A DNA stretch of 64,000 bases from an uncultured SAR86 cluster bacterium (GTDB taxonomy: Bacteria > Pseudomonadota > Gammaproteobacteria > Magnimaribacterales > D2472), in NCBI GenBank assembly GCA_902511575.1, contig CABXFU010000001.1:124001-188000 (forward strand), in the 5' to 3' direction. This document shows, one piece after another, positions 34,818 through 43,991 of the stretch. Below the pieces are notes generated by a model, which was given only the letters and a program-made list of their open reading frames with translations, was not told where the DNA came from and did not search any database. Positions within the stretch are counted from its first letter, which is position 1. Each line of letters opens with the position of its first letter. Position numbers and translations under genes: made by a program.

Positions 34818-36116
34818 TTAAAGAAAAATAAATTTTGATAAAAATACTAAAGTCAGAAACCAAGCTCCAGCTGATATAAGAGCCACCTTGCCTGATCCAA
34901 TTTTCAACACAACATAAGATATAAAACCTAGAGCAATTCCATTTGCAATAGAAAAAGTTAATGGAATCATTACAATTATTATTAGCGCTGGAAGAAGTTC
35001 TGATGTATCTGACCAGTTAAGCTTTTCCATTCCACCCAACATCAATATTGCTACGTATATAAGTGCACCTGAAGTGGCATGAGCAGGGATAATACTTGCC
35101 AATGGTGAAAAGAAGATCGCAATTAAAAATAAAAAACCTACAGTTACTGCAGTTAACCCAGTTCTTCCTCCAGTTTCAACTCCCGCAGAACTTTCAACAT
35201 AGCTTGTTACAGGAGCACATCCTAAAAATGCTCCAACAGCGCTGGAAGAGCTATCAGCTTTTAGTGCCTTATCAAGATTACTAACATTGCCCGATTCATC
35301 AACCAATTTTGCTTGATTGGCAACCCCTAAAAGTGTTCCTGCAGTGTCAAATAAGTTTACAAAGAGAAAAGACATGATGACGCTGATCATAGCTAAATCT
35401 AGCGCTCCTAAAATATCTAATTTCATAAATACTGGCATGAAAGCAGGGGGATATGAGATCAATCCTTCAAATTGGATAAGGTCGAAAAAAATTGAAGTAA
35501 CTGTAACCATCATTACGCCAATAAGAATAGCGCCAGGAACTTTTCGGACTGCAAGTACTGCTATTAAGAGGAATCCAAGCATTGAAAGAATGGTCTCAAT
35601 TTTTAGTAAATCTCCCATGCTGATAAGAGTTACTTCATTTGAGACTATGATCCCACCATTTTTTAAGCCAATAAGCCCAATGAAAAGACCGACGCCAGAA
35701 CCCATTGCAATCCTCAGATTCATGGGAATGCTTTCTAACATCCATTGTCGAATTGGAGTAATGCTCATTATCCAAAATAAAATACCAGCGATGAATACTG
35801 AGCCAAGAGCAATTTCCCATGTATAACCCATCTCACCTACAACTGTGAAGGTAAAAAATGCATTAAGTCCCATTCCAGGAGCTAATCCAATTGGCCAGTT
35901 AGCATAAATGCCCATTAAAATGCATGCTATTGCTGCTGCTAAACAGGTTCCTACAAAGCTAGCCCCTTGATCCATGCCAGTAGATGACATCATTTGTGGA
36001 TTAACAAAAATAATATAGGCCATTGTTATAAATGTAGTAAAACCTGCAATTAACTCAGTTTTTACTGATGTGTTGTTTTCTTTTAATTTGAAAATTTTTT
36101 CTAGCATTAAATTCAA
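34818..36116 (-). CDS. NCS2-family purine permease (AzgA/GhxP type)
   Basis: 432 residues with about 12-13 membrane helices. Family marks: ELIAGFTTFITMAYIIFVNP (about 19-38), GLAPGMGLNAFFTF, IAMGSGVGLFIGLIG, LFVNLFDTAGTLLGVA and CAPVTSYVESSAGVETGGRTG. This is the proton-coupled adenine or guanine/hypoxanthine transporter group, not the uracil/xanthine group. Sitting between guaB and a phosphoribosyltransferase-guaA pair, it probably imports hypoxanthine, guanine or adenine for salvage. It is divergent from the TonB receptor; the 227-base region between them carries an inverted repeat. Confidence 0.92.
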   Translation of the reverse strand: MNLMLEKIFKLKENNTSVKTELIAGFTTFITMAYIIFVNPQMMSSTGMDQGASFVGTCLAAAIACILMGIYANWPIGLAPGMGLNAFFTFTVVGEMGYTWEIALGSVFIAGILFWIMSITPIRQWMLESIPMNLRIAMGSGVGLFIGLIGLKNGGIIVSNEVTLISMGDLLKIETILSMLGFLLIAVLAVRKVPGAILIGVMMVTVTSIFFDLIQFEGLISYPPAFMPVFMKLDILGALDLAMISVIMSFLFVNLFDTAGTLLGVANQAKLVDESGNVSNLDKALKADSSSSAVGAFLGCAPVTSYVESSAGVETGGRTGLTAVTVGFLFLIAIFFSPLASIIPAHATSGALIYVAILMLGGMEKLNWSDTSELLPALIIIVMIPLTFSIANGIALGFISYVVLKIGSGKVALISAGAWFLTLVFLSKFIFL

Positions 36117-36142
36117 TATTTATATTTAAAAATTAAGTTTAC

Positions 36143-36170
36143 AACTTATAATATTAGATTGTTATAAGTT
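36143..36170. promoter_or_regulatory. Inverted repeat between purine permease and TonB receptor, candidate operator
   Basis: AACTTATAA (36143-36151) and TTATAAGTT (36162-36170) form a perfect 9-base inverted repeat with a 10-base spacer, 27 bases upstream of the permease start. Related TATAACTT/TATAAGTT half-sites occur at about 36175, 36286 and 36297, toward the TonB receptor. One regulator could control both genes. It does not match the purine riboswitch layout or the E. coli PurR box. Confidence 0.5.
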
Positions 36171-36343
36171 CAAATATAACTTAAGGCAAATATAGATTGA
36201 TTCAATAATGCATAGCTTTTTAGGCTGAAAATTTAATTTATATTTATTTTCAATCTTTTGGCATTAATATTGCATCAATTCGAATATATAAGTTTCTTAT
36301 ATAACTTTTTAAAAAATTAATATCAAAACCTTGGGGTATTTAA

Positions 36344-38731
36344 ATGAACTACATCTCCTTTCATAAAAATTTTTTATTCACTATTTCTTTATTCTTTTTT
36401 GGGTCTTCATTGCTTGCTCAAGATAATGTCATTGAAGAAGTATTTGTTACTGCCGAAAAGCGAAGTGAAAGCCTGCAAGATATCTCTCAAGCAGTTACAG
36501 CAATAAGCGATCAAGATATTGAGTCTAAGAATATTGAATCAATGGTTGATCTTAGTGCGATAGTTCCTGGAGTTACTGTTGCAAAGAATGAAGGCTATAA
36601 AACTGTTATTTCTATTAGAGGAGTTGGTAATGAGACAAATCAAAATGCCATTGCAGCGCCTTCAGTAGCATTTCACATGGATGGAATCTTTATTGCTTCT
36701 CCATTTGCACTCCAAACCGATTTTATTGATGTAGATAGAATTGAAGTTATTAGAGGGCCTCAAGGCACCTTGTTTGGTCAAAACTCAACTGGTGGAGCCA
36801 TTAATGTTATTAGTAAAAAACCATCAATGGAAGAATATTTAGGTAAATCAGATATTACTTTTGGTAACTATGGCCTTACTAAATTCCGTTCATCAAATAA
36901 TATTCCTCTTGCAGATAATGTTGCTAGCAGGATCTCTTTTGCTATCACTGAAAGAGATGGTTTTAGTGATAATGTTTTTACTGGGCAAGATTTAGATGAC
37001 GCAAGCAGTGTTAGTTTACGTGGCGATTTTCTTCTTGATCTAGACGAAAACTCAAGCTTAAGATTTTTTGGACAGTTTTTTGAGATCGATAGAAATGGTT
37101 CTGCTATGCGAGGAATCGATGATCCAACTCCAAGCATCAGAAAATTATCTCAAGATACTATCTCAAAACACGAGTTAACTTCTTCAATCTTTGCAGTAAT
37201 TTATGAATCTGATTTAGGTTTTGCATCTCTCAGAGCAATGGCTAGCATTCAAGAGGATGATATTTTGGTCGTTAGAGATAATGATAGACATAATTACGGC
37301 GACTTTGTTAAATCTATCCCAGGTTTGCCTCCAGTCGCAGAAGTTTGCATAGAAATTTTTCCTCAGCCTGACGAATGTAAATATGCACGTTATCAAAGGG
37401 CTGAATTTAACCCTGAAACTTCTGTGGTAGATACAACTACGTTTGAAATTAATTTAATTTCTAATGAGCCAATTTTAAATGGAAAGCTTGATTGGACAAT
37501 TGGCGCTTTCTATATGGAGCATGAAATAGAAAATACTATACGGGGCTATAGAGATAATGACCTAACTGGTCAATTAAGATATTTATGTGGAGAATCATTT
37601 GCGAATTCAGCATATTGTTATACACATGATTATGGAATTCCAGGAAGATTTGATGTTTTTGGAGCCGATTGGGATTTTGTTACTGATGCACTTCCTACAA
37701 GAGAATCATATTCATTTTATGGGCAAGGAACATACAGCGTAAGTGATGACTTTCGTCTAGTTGCTGGTATGAGATATTCAGAAGATACATTTGAAACAAA
37801 TGTGACCAACTTTTTTAATGTAGAGACTTTTACGGAAAAGGGCACATCAGATGAAACTACTGGAAAGATAACCGGTGAATTAGACTTATCTGATTCAGCA
37901 ATGGCTTACCTATCCTTTGCAAGAGGTTTCAAGCCTGGTGGCAGCAATTTAACTTTTGGTTTTACAGAGACTGAAGATGCTGCAGCCGGAAGACCAATAG
38001 CTCCAGCTCTAGTTTTTCCTACTTTTGAAGCTGAGACGGTCGACTCAATTGAGTTTGGTCTAAAAACTGACTTAATGGATGGAAGGGCGCGTGCAAATAT
38101 TGCAGTTTTCTCTTATACATATGAAAATCTTCAATTTCAGGCTACCGACCCAGATCCATACAGAGGTGGGGTAGCAAATATTCCTGAATCAGAAATGTCA
38201 GGGCTTGAGGTTGAGTTTAAAGGACTGTTAACTGATTCATTGGTCCTAGATATGAATTTATCATTCCTTGATTCTGAGGTTACTTCAGACTATATGGTTT
38301 TAGATAATGTTGATGCATATCAGTATTTCTTTGGTCAAGAGGATCTTCGATATGGTTTAAGAGAAAATGTTAAGGGTAACGAGTTAGCAAAAAGTCCAGA
38401 GTTTTCAGCTGACATTAGTCTCACTTATGAAACTGCCCTTGCTTCAGGGAGTTTATTTACTGGGATAATGCAGTATATTCGCAGAGGAGACTTTCAGCAA
38501 AGAGTCTCTAATAACTCTATTGTTGATGCTATTGATTCGTATGATTTATTGAATCTTACTGCAAGCATTGATTTTGTAGGAGATAAATGGGGACTGGACT
38601 TTAAAATCCTTAATGCAACAGATGAAGATGGCGTTAACTCAAGCATGACAGATGTCTTTGGTGTGGCTGCAACTGGATTAGAGCTTATTCCACCTCGTCA
38701 ATTCATGGTTCGATTAAGTATGAGCTATTAA
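36344..38731 (+). CDS. TonB-dependent outer-membrane receptor
   Basis: 795 residues. Signal peptide (about 1-25, ending LLAQ), a TonB box-like VIEEVFVTAEKR (about 29-40), plug domain with VPGVTVAKNEG, ISIRGVG, and the signature VIRGPQGTLFGQNSTGGAINVISK, then a 22-strand barrel ending RQFMVRLSMSY with a C-terminal aromatic. This is the sphingomonad/SAR86-like TonB receptor type with varied ligands. The phosphoribosyltransferase gene starts 18 bases after the stop and guaA follows, so a purine or nucleoside ligand is an attractive inference; siderophore, vitamin or glycan uptake remains possible. GGGG lies 8 bases before the ATG. Confidence 0.95.
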   Translation: MNYISFHKNFLFTISLFFFGSSLLAQDNVIEEVFVTAEKRSESLQDISQAVTAISDQDIESKNIESMVDLSAIVPGVTVAKNEGYKTVISIRGVGNETNQNAIAAPSVAFHMDGIFIASPFALQTDFIDVDRIEVIRGPQGTLFGQNSTGGAINVISKKPSMEEYLGKSDITFGNYGLTKFRSSNNIPLADNVASRISFAITERDGFSDNVFTGQDLDDASSVSLRGDFLLDLDENSSLRFFGQFFEIDRNGSAMRGIDDPTPSIRKLSQDTISKHELTSSIFAVIYESDLGFASLRAMASIQEDDILVVRDNDRHNYGDFVKSIPGLPPVAEVCIEIFPQPDECKYARYQRAEFNPETSVVDTTTFEINLISNEPILNGKLDWTIGAFYMEHEIENTIRGYRDNDLTGQLRYLCGESFANSAYCYTHDYGIPGRFDVFGADWDFVTDALPTRESYSFYGQGTYSVSDDFRLVAGMRYSEDTFETNVTNFFNVETFTEKGTSDETTGKITGELDLSDSAMAYLSFARGFKPGGSNLTFGFTETEDAAAGRPIAPALVFPTFEAETVDSIEFGLKTDLMDGRARANIAVFSYTYENLQFQATDPDPYRGGVANIPESEMSGLEVEFKGLLTDSLVLDMNLSFLDSEVTSDYMVLDNVDAYQYFFGQEDLRYGLRENVKGNELAKSPEFSADISLTYETALASGSLFTGIMQYIRRGDFQQRVSNNSIVDAIDSYDLLNLTASIDFVGDKWGLDFKILNATDEDGVNSSMTDVFGVAATGLELIPPRQFMVRLSMSY

Positions 38732-38749
38732 TTTGGCAATTTATAAATA

Positions 38750-39316
38750 ATGGATAAATTATTTATTCAAGCTGATAAGCTATTAAGCGATTCATTTAAG
38801 CTTGCTTGGAAAGTTTATGAAAGTGGCTACCGCCCAAATTATATTATTGGCGTTTGGAGAGGCGGAGCTCCAATTGGTATAGCTGTTCAGGAGTTTTTAG
38901 ATGTCCTTGGCGTGCCCTCCGACCATATTGCAATTCGTACTTCTCACTACAAAGGAATAGATGAGAGAGATACTCAGGTTCAAGTTTATGGCCTGAACTA
39001 TATTATTAAACAGGTTGAATCAGAAGATTCCCTTTTAATTGTTGATGATGTGCATGATACGGGAATATCTATTCAAAAAATAATTTTAGATCTTCAAACT
39101 GCTTGTAAAAAAAATACACCTGAGATTAAAGTAGCCTCTCCATACTTTAAACCAAAGAAAAATAAAACAGATAGAAAACCTGACTTTTATATTCATGAAA
39201 CTGAGAAATGGCTCGTCTTTCCTCATGAGCTTGAGGGTTTATCTATGAATGAAATTATTGAGTTTAAGCCTGAGCTTTCTGACCTTGTTAAAAAAATTAA
39301 ACCTTTTATATCTTAA
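38750..39316 (+). CDS. Purine (hypoxanthine/xanthine-type) phosphoribosyltransferase
   Basis: 188 residues of the type I phosphoribosyltransferase fold. The PRPP-binding loop is LLIVDDVHDTGISI (about 95-108). The N-terminal IIGVWRGGAPIGIAVQEFL has the Arg-Gly-Gly hood contact, and WLVFPHELEGL is near the C terminus. It would convert hypoxanthine, xanthine or guanine with PRPP into the nucleotide. It lies 18 bases after the TonB receptor and 55 bases before guaA. With guaA and guaB near, IMP or XMP made here can go straight to GMP. Which base is preferred cannot be seen from sequence. Confidence 0.87.
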   Translation: MDKLFIQADKLLSDSFKLAWKVYESGYRPNYIIGVWRGGAPIGIAVQEFLDVLGVPSDHIAIRTSHYKGIDERDTQVQVYGLNYIIKQVESEDSLLIVDDVHDTGISIQKIILDLQTACKKNTPEIKVASPYFKPKKNKTDRKPDFYIHETEKWLVFPHELEGLSMNEIIEFKPELSDLVKKIKPFIS

Positions 39317-39339
39317 AAAAGATTTAATATAGTTTCCTT

Positions 39340-39345
39340 TATAAT
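39340..39345 (+). promoter_or_regulatory. Candidate -10 box of guaA
   Basis: A perfect TATAAT in the 55-base gap before guaA, 26 bases upstream of its ATG. No clear -35 is seen. guaA may also be read through from the TonB receptor operon. Confidence 0.4.
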
Positions 39346-39371
39346 ATAAATTCATTCATTCACTATTAAGT

Positions 39372-40955
39372 ATGAGCAACTCCAAAAATCTCTCTTTAGA
39401 TAAGAAAAATATTGATACTGTTTTGGTCTTGGACTTTGGCTCTCAATACACTCAACTTATTGCAAGAAGAATTAGAGAGTTGAATGTGTTTTCGGTTATT
39501 CTACCTTGGGATGTTTCAACTGAAAAAATTATATCCCTTAATCCTAGGGGAGTAATTTTATCTGGAGGTCCTGAATCAGTTACCGAATCTAATACTCCAA
39601 GAATACCTAAGATTATTTTTGAATTAGATGTGCCAGTCCTAGGTATTTGTTACGGGATGCAAACTCTTGCAGAGCAATTTGGAGGGCAAGTTTCTTCTTC
39701 AAAAAATAAAGAATTTGGCCATGCCCAAATTCTAGTAGAGAAATCATCCTTGCTTTTTGAAGGATTTGGCTCTGGATCTTCAATTGATGTTTGGATGAGT
39801 CACGGAGATCATGTATCAACTTTGCCAGAAGGTTTTCATTTAATAGCCTCAACTTCATCAGCTCCAATAGCTGCCATGGAGCATGACAGCAAGCCTATTT
39901 TTGCATTGCAGTTCCATCCTGAGGTTACTCACACCAAACAAGGTAATACTGTATTGGAAAATTTTACATTAAAGATCTGCAATTGCTCGGCTCAATGGAA
40001 AATGGAAAATCTTATTGAACAAAGAATAGCTGAGATTGAAGAAAAAGTAGGAGATCAAAAGGTATTGCTTGGTTTATCAGGCGGAGTAGATTCTTCTGTT
40101 ACAGCTATGCTTTTGGATCAAGCGATTGGAAAAAATTTAATTTGTGTTTTTGTTGATAATGGATTGCTTAGAAAAAATGAAGCCGAAGAGGTAGAAAATT
40201 TATTTAAAGATAAGATGGAGTTAAATCTATTAGTTGTTGATGCAAAGAAAGTTTTTTATAGACATCTTAAAGGCATCTCAGATCCAGAGCAGAAAAGAAA
40301 AATTATTGGCAGAACTTTTATTGATATTTTTGATAATGAGGCTGCAAAATTAAAAGATGAGATTAATTTTCTAGCACAGGGCACTATTTATCCTGACGTA
40401 ATTGAATCTTCAGAGTCAGAATCGAAAGAGGCTAGGGTGATTAAATCTCACCACAATGTTGGAGGCCTTCCTGATGATATGAAGATGGAATTAGTGGAGC
40501 CTTTGCGTGATTTATTTAAAGATGAGGTTAGAAACATGGGATCTGAGCTTGGGCTGCCATTGGAGATGTTAAATCGGCATCCATTCCCAGGCCCAGGATT
40601 AGGAGTCAGAATTCTTGGTGAGATTTCCCAAGAAAAAGTTTTAATTCTTCAAAATGCTGATGCAATTTTCATTGAGGAATTAATTAAAGCAGGCTTATAC
40701 GACCATGTAAGCCAAGCATTTTGTGCATTTCTTCCAATTAAATCAGTTGGAGTTGTTGGTGATGAAAGGAGATATGCGGATGTGATAGCGATTAGAGCAG
40801 TTGAGACAGTAGATTTTATGACTGCCACCTGGGCTAGGCTTCCTTATGATTTCTTAGCACATGTCTCAAATCGTATCGTGAATGAATTGGAGGGAGTGAG
40901 CAGGGTGGTTTATGATATTTCTAGTAAACCACCAGCAACTATTGAGTGGGAATAA
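39372..40955 (+). CDS. guaA: GMP synthase (glutamine-hydrolysing)
   Basis: Aminates XMP to GMP. 527 residues, full length. Glutaminase domain: [18 protein letters not shown], nucleophile Cys in [15 protein letters not shown] (about 95), and His/Glu in [13 protein letters not shown] pyrophosphatase P-loop [14 protein letters not shown] at about 232-245. Dimerisation domain: [17 protein letters not shown] and the conserved end [10 protein letters not shown]. The last 77 bases (40881-40957) recur, decayed, at 42867-42943. The guaA 3' end is a known insertion target for genomic islands in bacteria. Normal gammaproteobacterial neighbours such as tadA appear only at 48313. Confidence 0.97.
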   Translation: MSNSKNLSLDKKNIDTVLVLDFGSQYTQLIARRIRELNVFSVILPWDVSTEKIISLNPRGVILSGGPESVTESNTPRIPKIIFELDVPVLGICYGMQTLAEQFGGQVSSSKNKEFGHAQILVEKSSLLFEGFGSGSSIDVWMSHGDHVSTLPEGFHLIASTSSAPIAAMEHDSKPIFALQFHPEVTHTKQGNTVLENFTLKICNCSAQWKMENLIEQRIAEIEEKVGDQKVLLGLSGGVDSSVTAMLLDQAIGKNLICVFVDNGLLRKNEAEEVENLFKDKMELNLLVVDAKKVFYRHLKGISDPEQKRKIIGRTFIDIFDNEAAKLKDEINFLAQGTIYPDVIESSESESKEARVIKSHHNVGGLPDDMKMELVEPLRDLFKDEVRNMGSELGLPLEMLNRHPFPGPGLGVRILGEISQEKVLILQNADAIFIEELIKAGLYDHVSQAFCAFLPIKSVGVVGDERRYADVIAIRAVETVDFMTATWARLPYDFLAHVSNRIVNELEGVSRVVYDISSKPPATIEWE

Positions 40956-40956
40956 A

Positions 40957-40981
40957 GGGTTGCTCTGAAACCCCTATTTTT
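40957..40981 (+). terminator. Possible guaA terminator
   Basis: GGGTT (40957-40961) and AACCC (40969-40973) can form a five-pair hairpin two bases after the guaA stop, followed by CTATTTTT. The stem is short, so strength is uncertain. Confidence 0.45.
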
Positions 40982-41100
40982 GCTGGCTTTTGTTACTTGT
41001 AAATTCAGACCATTCCTCTGTTTTGTAACAGCATTCCTTCGTTGTCTTTTTCTATGTAACAATTACACTCTCTTATAAAATTTCATAGTGGTTTTAAGAA

Positions 41101-41928
41101 ATGAAGAATTTCAAAATATTTAATACATTGAATAAAATGGATGTTGAAGATGTTTCTCTTTGGATCGCAGAAGCAGAATTTGGACTAACTCATGTGAAGT
41201 CTCAGATTTCAATACTAGATGAAGAATCTAATATTTTAGAAGTTGGTTGCGGAAGTGGTATTTTACTAGCAATGCTTAGTGAGGAATTCCCAAAACTAAA
41301 ATTTAATGGTATTGAGCCTTATGGAAAAGGTTTCTCTAAACTTAAGAGTTTAAATGAAGCTGTTCAGAAAGAAGGGGTAAATATTAAGATAGAGAGTTAT
41401 GACCAGCATTTACCAAATATAAAATATGACTTTATTTATTGTATTAATGTTTTTGAGCATGTTGATGATTGGAAAGAATTTTTATTATGGGCATCTAAAA
41501 ATCTTAAAAAAAATGGTAAATTTTTTGTTTTGTGTCCTAATTATGGTTTTCCATATGAATCGCACTTTAAAATTCCTATAATTCTTAATAAAAAGGTCAC
41601 TTATAATTTGTTCAAAAATTATATAAATAAATATGAGTTAAGTAATAATTGTTTGGGATTATGGGGCTCACTAAATTTTGTTAAAAAGAGTCAACTTAAA
41701 AAGTATTGTTGTATTAATTTTTCGATGATTGGTTTTACTATAATTGATGATAAGTCTATTATGGATGAAATGGTTGCAAGGATTTCTTATGATTCTGAAT
41801 TTAAAAAGAGACAATCCTTCGTTGGTAAGATTGCTGTGATATTAAAAAGAGTTGGACTTTTCAACTTCGTGAAATTTTTTCCTAATTTCCTACCTTATAT
41901 GAAATTAGTCTTTGTTAAAGATGTTTAG
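41101..41928 (+). CDS. Class I SAM-dependent methyltransferase
   Basis: 275 residues. Motif I is ILEVGCGSGILLAML (about 45-59), with the acidic ribose contact in FNGIEPYG and motif II/post-II in YDFIYCINVFEHVDDW, followed by KNGKFFVLCPNYGFPYESHF. The long C-terminal part (about 150-275) is Lys/Phe/Asn-rich. This type is common in glycan-modification clusters, where it methylates sugars or lipid-linked intermediates; no substrate can be named. The 145-base gap before it holds only the possible guaA terminator and TATAAA near 41075. It lies inside the repeat-bounded islet and reads as more AT-rich than guaA. Confidence 0.8.
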   Translation: MKNFKIFNTLNKMDVEDVSLWIAEAEFGLTHVKSQISILDEESNILEVGCGSGILLAMLSEEFPKLKFNGIEPYGKGFSKLKSLNEAVQKEGVNIKIESYDQHLPNIKYDFIYCINVFEHVDDWKEFLLWASKNLKKNGKFFVLCPNYGFPYESHFKIPIILNKKVTYNLFKNYINKYELSNNCLGLWGSLNFVKKSQLKKYCCINFSMIGFTIIDDKSIMDEMVARISYDSEFKKRQSFVGKIAVILKRVGLFNFVKFFPNFLPYMKLVFVKDV

Positions 41929-42026
41929 TTTTACAAACTTTGTGAGTATTAATTTTCGAAAGTAGTGAAGGGCTCAGCTGAGTTAAAGAAATACACTTTT
42001 AGATAGAACATGGTAAGTTATTGATA

Positions 42027-42851
42027 ATGATTGATGGTAGCAATAGAAATAAAATTGAGAGCAAAGCCAACCGCCTATGGGGGAATGATCTGCACAAAAG
42101 TAATTGCGCACCCGCCCATTGCCCACAACTAGAAAGTGTTTTTAAAGAAAAATGGAGAGATTCTTTAAAAGGTAATTTGCTGGAAATTGGATGTGGAGGT
42201 GGCGCTGATTTAGAAATTTTTTCTAAGATTAAAGAAATAAAAGAAATAACAGCTATTGATCTTGGAGAAAATATAGAAAAACTTGTTGAAAGGTATGAGA
42301 AAAGAAAAGATATTAAAATTAGAAGAGGCAATGCATTATCTCTTGATTTTGATGACAAAAAATTTGATGTCATATATTCGTATGGTGTTTTTCATCATAC
42401 ATCTGATCCAATTAAGTGCATTTCTGAGGCTCAAAGAGTTTTAAAAAATGGAGGAACACTCTTTTTGTATTTGTACAGCTCACATGAAGATATGTTATTA
42501 AAAAGGGTGGGAATTTTCTTAGAAAAAATAATTATGAAATTTTTTGGGTATATCCCTTATAGTCTTCAAAATCTAATATCCATTTTGCTTAGCCCAATTT
42601 GTTGGGTGATTTTCTCTATTCCATCGAATCTCCTAAAGCTTTTTGGATTTAAAACTTTATCTAAAAAAATACCTTTCTATTTTGGTACTCATCCCTTTTC
42701 ATTGATTGGAGATCTTAAAGATAGATTAATGTCACCAATTAATTATAGATTTTCAAAACATGAAATGAAAAAGATATTAGAATCAATAAACTTTAGTTTG
42801 ATTGAGGTGGTCAAAACTTCCGCAGGTTTATATATATATGCAAAAAAATAA
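42027..42851 (+). CDS. Class I SAM-dependent methyltransferase (UbiE/Methyltransf_11-like) with membrane-associated C-terminal part
   Basis: 274 residues from ATG 42027; a TTG two codons earlier is also in frame. Motif I is LLEIGCGGGADLEIF (about 51-65), then ITAIDLGENIEKL, FDVIYSYGVFHHTSDP and AQRVLKNGGTLFLYLYS. Hydrophobic stretches follow (SLQNLISILLSPICWVIFSI), suggesting membrane association, as in some methyltransferases acting on lipid-linked saccharides. The N terminus has RLWGNDLHKSNCAPAHC, a Cys-containing pattern also seen in polysaccharide-cluster methyltransferases. Its stop is directly followed by the guaA 3'-end remnant. Substrate unknown. Confidence 0.8.
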   Translation: MIDGSNRNKIESKANRLWGNDLHKSNCAPAHCPQLESVFKEKWRDSLKGNLLEIGCGGGADLEIFSKIKEIKEITAIDLGENIEKLVERYEKRKDIKIRRGNALSLDFDDKKFDVIYSYGVFHHTSDPIKCISEAQRVLKNGGTLFLYLYSSHEDMLLKRVGIFLEKIIMKFFGYIPYSLQNLISILLSPICWVIFSIPSNLLKLFGFKTLSKKIPFYFGTHPFSLIGDLKDRLMSPINYRFSKHEMKKILESINFSLIEVVKTSAGLYIYAKK

Positions 42852-42854
42852 CGC

Positions 42855-42943
42855 AATAGAATGATTAATGAATTGGAGTTAGTGACCAGGGTGATTAATG
42901 ATATTTCGAGTAAATCACCAGCTACCGTTGAGTGAGAATAAAG
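42855..42943 (+). pseudogene. Decayed guaA 3'-end fragment
   Basis: Read in frame, these bases give NRMINELELVTRVIND and then ISSKSPATVE before a TGA replaces the Trp codon of the normal ending. Against the intact guaA C terminus 18 of 26 residues agree by hand count, and the last 77 bases agree at 66 positions. Differences include many third-position changes, so the fragment looks like an old or foreign guaA copy, not a recent duplication. There is no rest of guaA upstream; the methyltransferase stop precedes it directly. A short CCCC/GGG hairpin lies at about 42969-42982. Confidence 0.85.
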
Positions 42944-43043
42944 TAATCTATTTGAGCTATACAAAAAACCCCAAATTATGGGCTTCTTCTTTCCATTGAT
43001 TCATTTCATGGCATAATTAGCGTGAAAATCCAGTATATGAAAA

Positions 43044-43991
43044 ATGTACATATCCAAATTTAAATATATTCTCAATAATCAAGGTGTGCTTGGTTTGTTC
43101 AGAATTATTATGATGCGTTTATCAAGATTATCAGATTACAAAAATTTAAAAGAAAATGACTATGCCTTAGACTTCATTTTTGAGGGAAATATCAAAATTA
43201 AATTACCTAGAGTTTTTATTAGGGAATTTTTCCCTGGAAGGCAGGCAATGATTCGAATGAAAAATAATTCAGATTACACGACGAGACCTACAGCAGAAGC
43301 TTTATTTCGTAAAAGCATATTTGAAATTTATCAGAGTGGCTATATATGTTCAGATTCTTCAATTATAGATATTGGAAGTTGGATCGGAGACAATAGTTTA
43401 GTTTGGTCAAAATATCTATCAAAAAATGGAAAAGTCCTTGCAATAGATCCTTCGTATAGAAATATCTCATATGGGAAGCTTATTGCTGAGGTGAACAAAA
43501 TAGATAATATTCGTTGGATTGAGGCTGTTTGTGCTGAAAGGTCTGCAATTAAATTAGATTTCAATGGATCAATTGACCATGCCAGTTTTAAAAAAACAAC
43601 TTCAGATAATTATGTTCTGTCTACTACTATTGATGATATTGTGAAATCCGAAGATGTTGTTATAGGCTTTCTTCATGTTGATGTAGAGGGTTTTGAGCTT
43701 TCAGTTTTGAGGGGTTCTGAAGAAGTAATATTGAAAGACAGACCAGTTATTGCTTTTGAGCAACATATTTCCAAAGAAAACTTTAATGAAATATCTGAAT
43801 TTCTTAAATCCTTTAAGTATAAAATTTTTATGGTGAATGAGGTTTTGCCTGATTGTGCTTTGGACTGCAGAAATTTTCTAGCATTCCCTGCTGAAAAGGG
43901 CATTCCTGAGTTGTCTGAATTTGATCATTCTGATGAAAGAGACATTCATATACATCCAGCGACATTGGGCTCAGCTATAATTGAAGTCTAA
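43044..43991 (+). CDS. FkbM-family methyltransferase
   Basis: 315 residues. The SAM-binding start is IIDIGSWIGDNSLVW (about 107-121), with VLAIDPSYRN, a C-terminal TTIDDIV and the family hallmark FLHVDVEGFELSVLRGSEEVI (given within the 20-residue limit as HVDVEGFELSVLRG, about 212-225). FkbM-type enzymes O-methylate sugars or polyketides; in polysaccharide clusters they decorate glycans. It follows the guaA remnant and is the first gene of the second part of the accessory region. CATAAT (43011-43016) may be a -10. No Shine-Dalgarno is clear. Substrate not deducible. Confidence 0.85.
   Translation: MYISKFKYILNNQGVLGLFRIIMMRLSRLSDYKNLKENDYALDFIFEGNIKIKLPRVFIREFFPGRQAMIRMKNNSDYTTRPTAEALFRKSIFEIYQSGYICSDSSIIDIGSWIGDNSLVWSKYLSKNGKVLAIDPSYRNISYGKLIAEVNKIDNIRWIEAVCAERSAIKLDFNGSIDHASFKKTTSDNYVLSTTIDDIVKSEDVVIGFLHVDVEGFELSVLRGSEEVILKDRPVIAFEQHISKENFNEISEFLKSFKYKIFMVNEVLPDCALDCRNFLAFPAEKGIPELSEFDHSDERDIHIHPATLGSAIIEV

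Larger units (their letters stand above)
40881..42943 (+). mobile_element. Candidate islet inserted at the 3' end of guaA, bounded by an imperfect direct repeat
   Basis: The guaA 3' end (40881-40957) is repeated in the same orientation at 42867-42943 with 66 of 77 bases identical by hand count. Between them lie two SAM-dependent methyltransferase genes and no integrase. The layout fits the outcome of site-specific integration into the guaA 3' end, where one copy restores the gene and the displaced copy decays. The recombinase may have been lost, or have acted from a larger island that also brought the glycosyltransferase genes up to 47584. Homologous exchange with a related strain could give a similar picture. 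Confidence 0.55.

Noticed and set aside
35317-35826. 169-codon plus-strand open frame
   Set aside because: It lies entirely antisense to the well-supported NCS2 permease gene and its translation shows no family features.
36117-36343. Purine riboswitch upstream of permease or TonB receptor
   Set aside because: The conserved loop sequences of the purine aptamer are not present; only AT-rich inverted repeats are seen.
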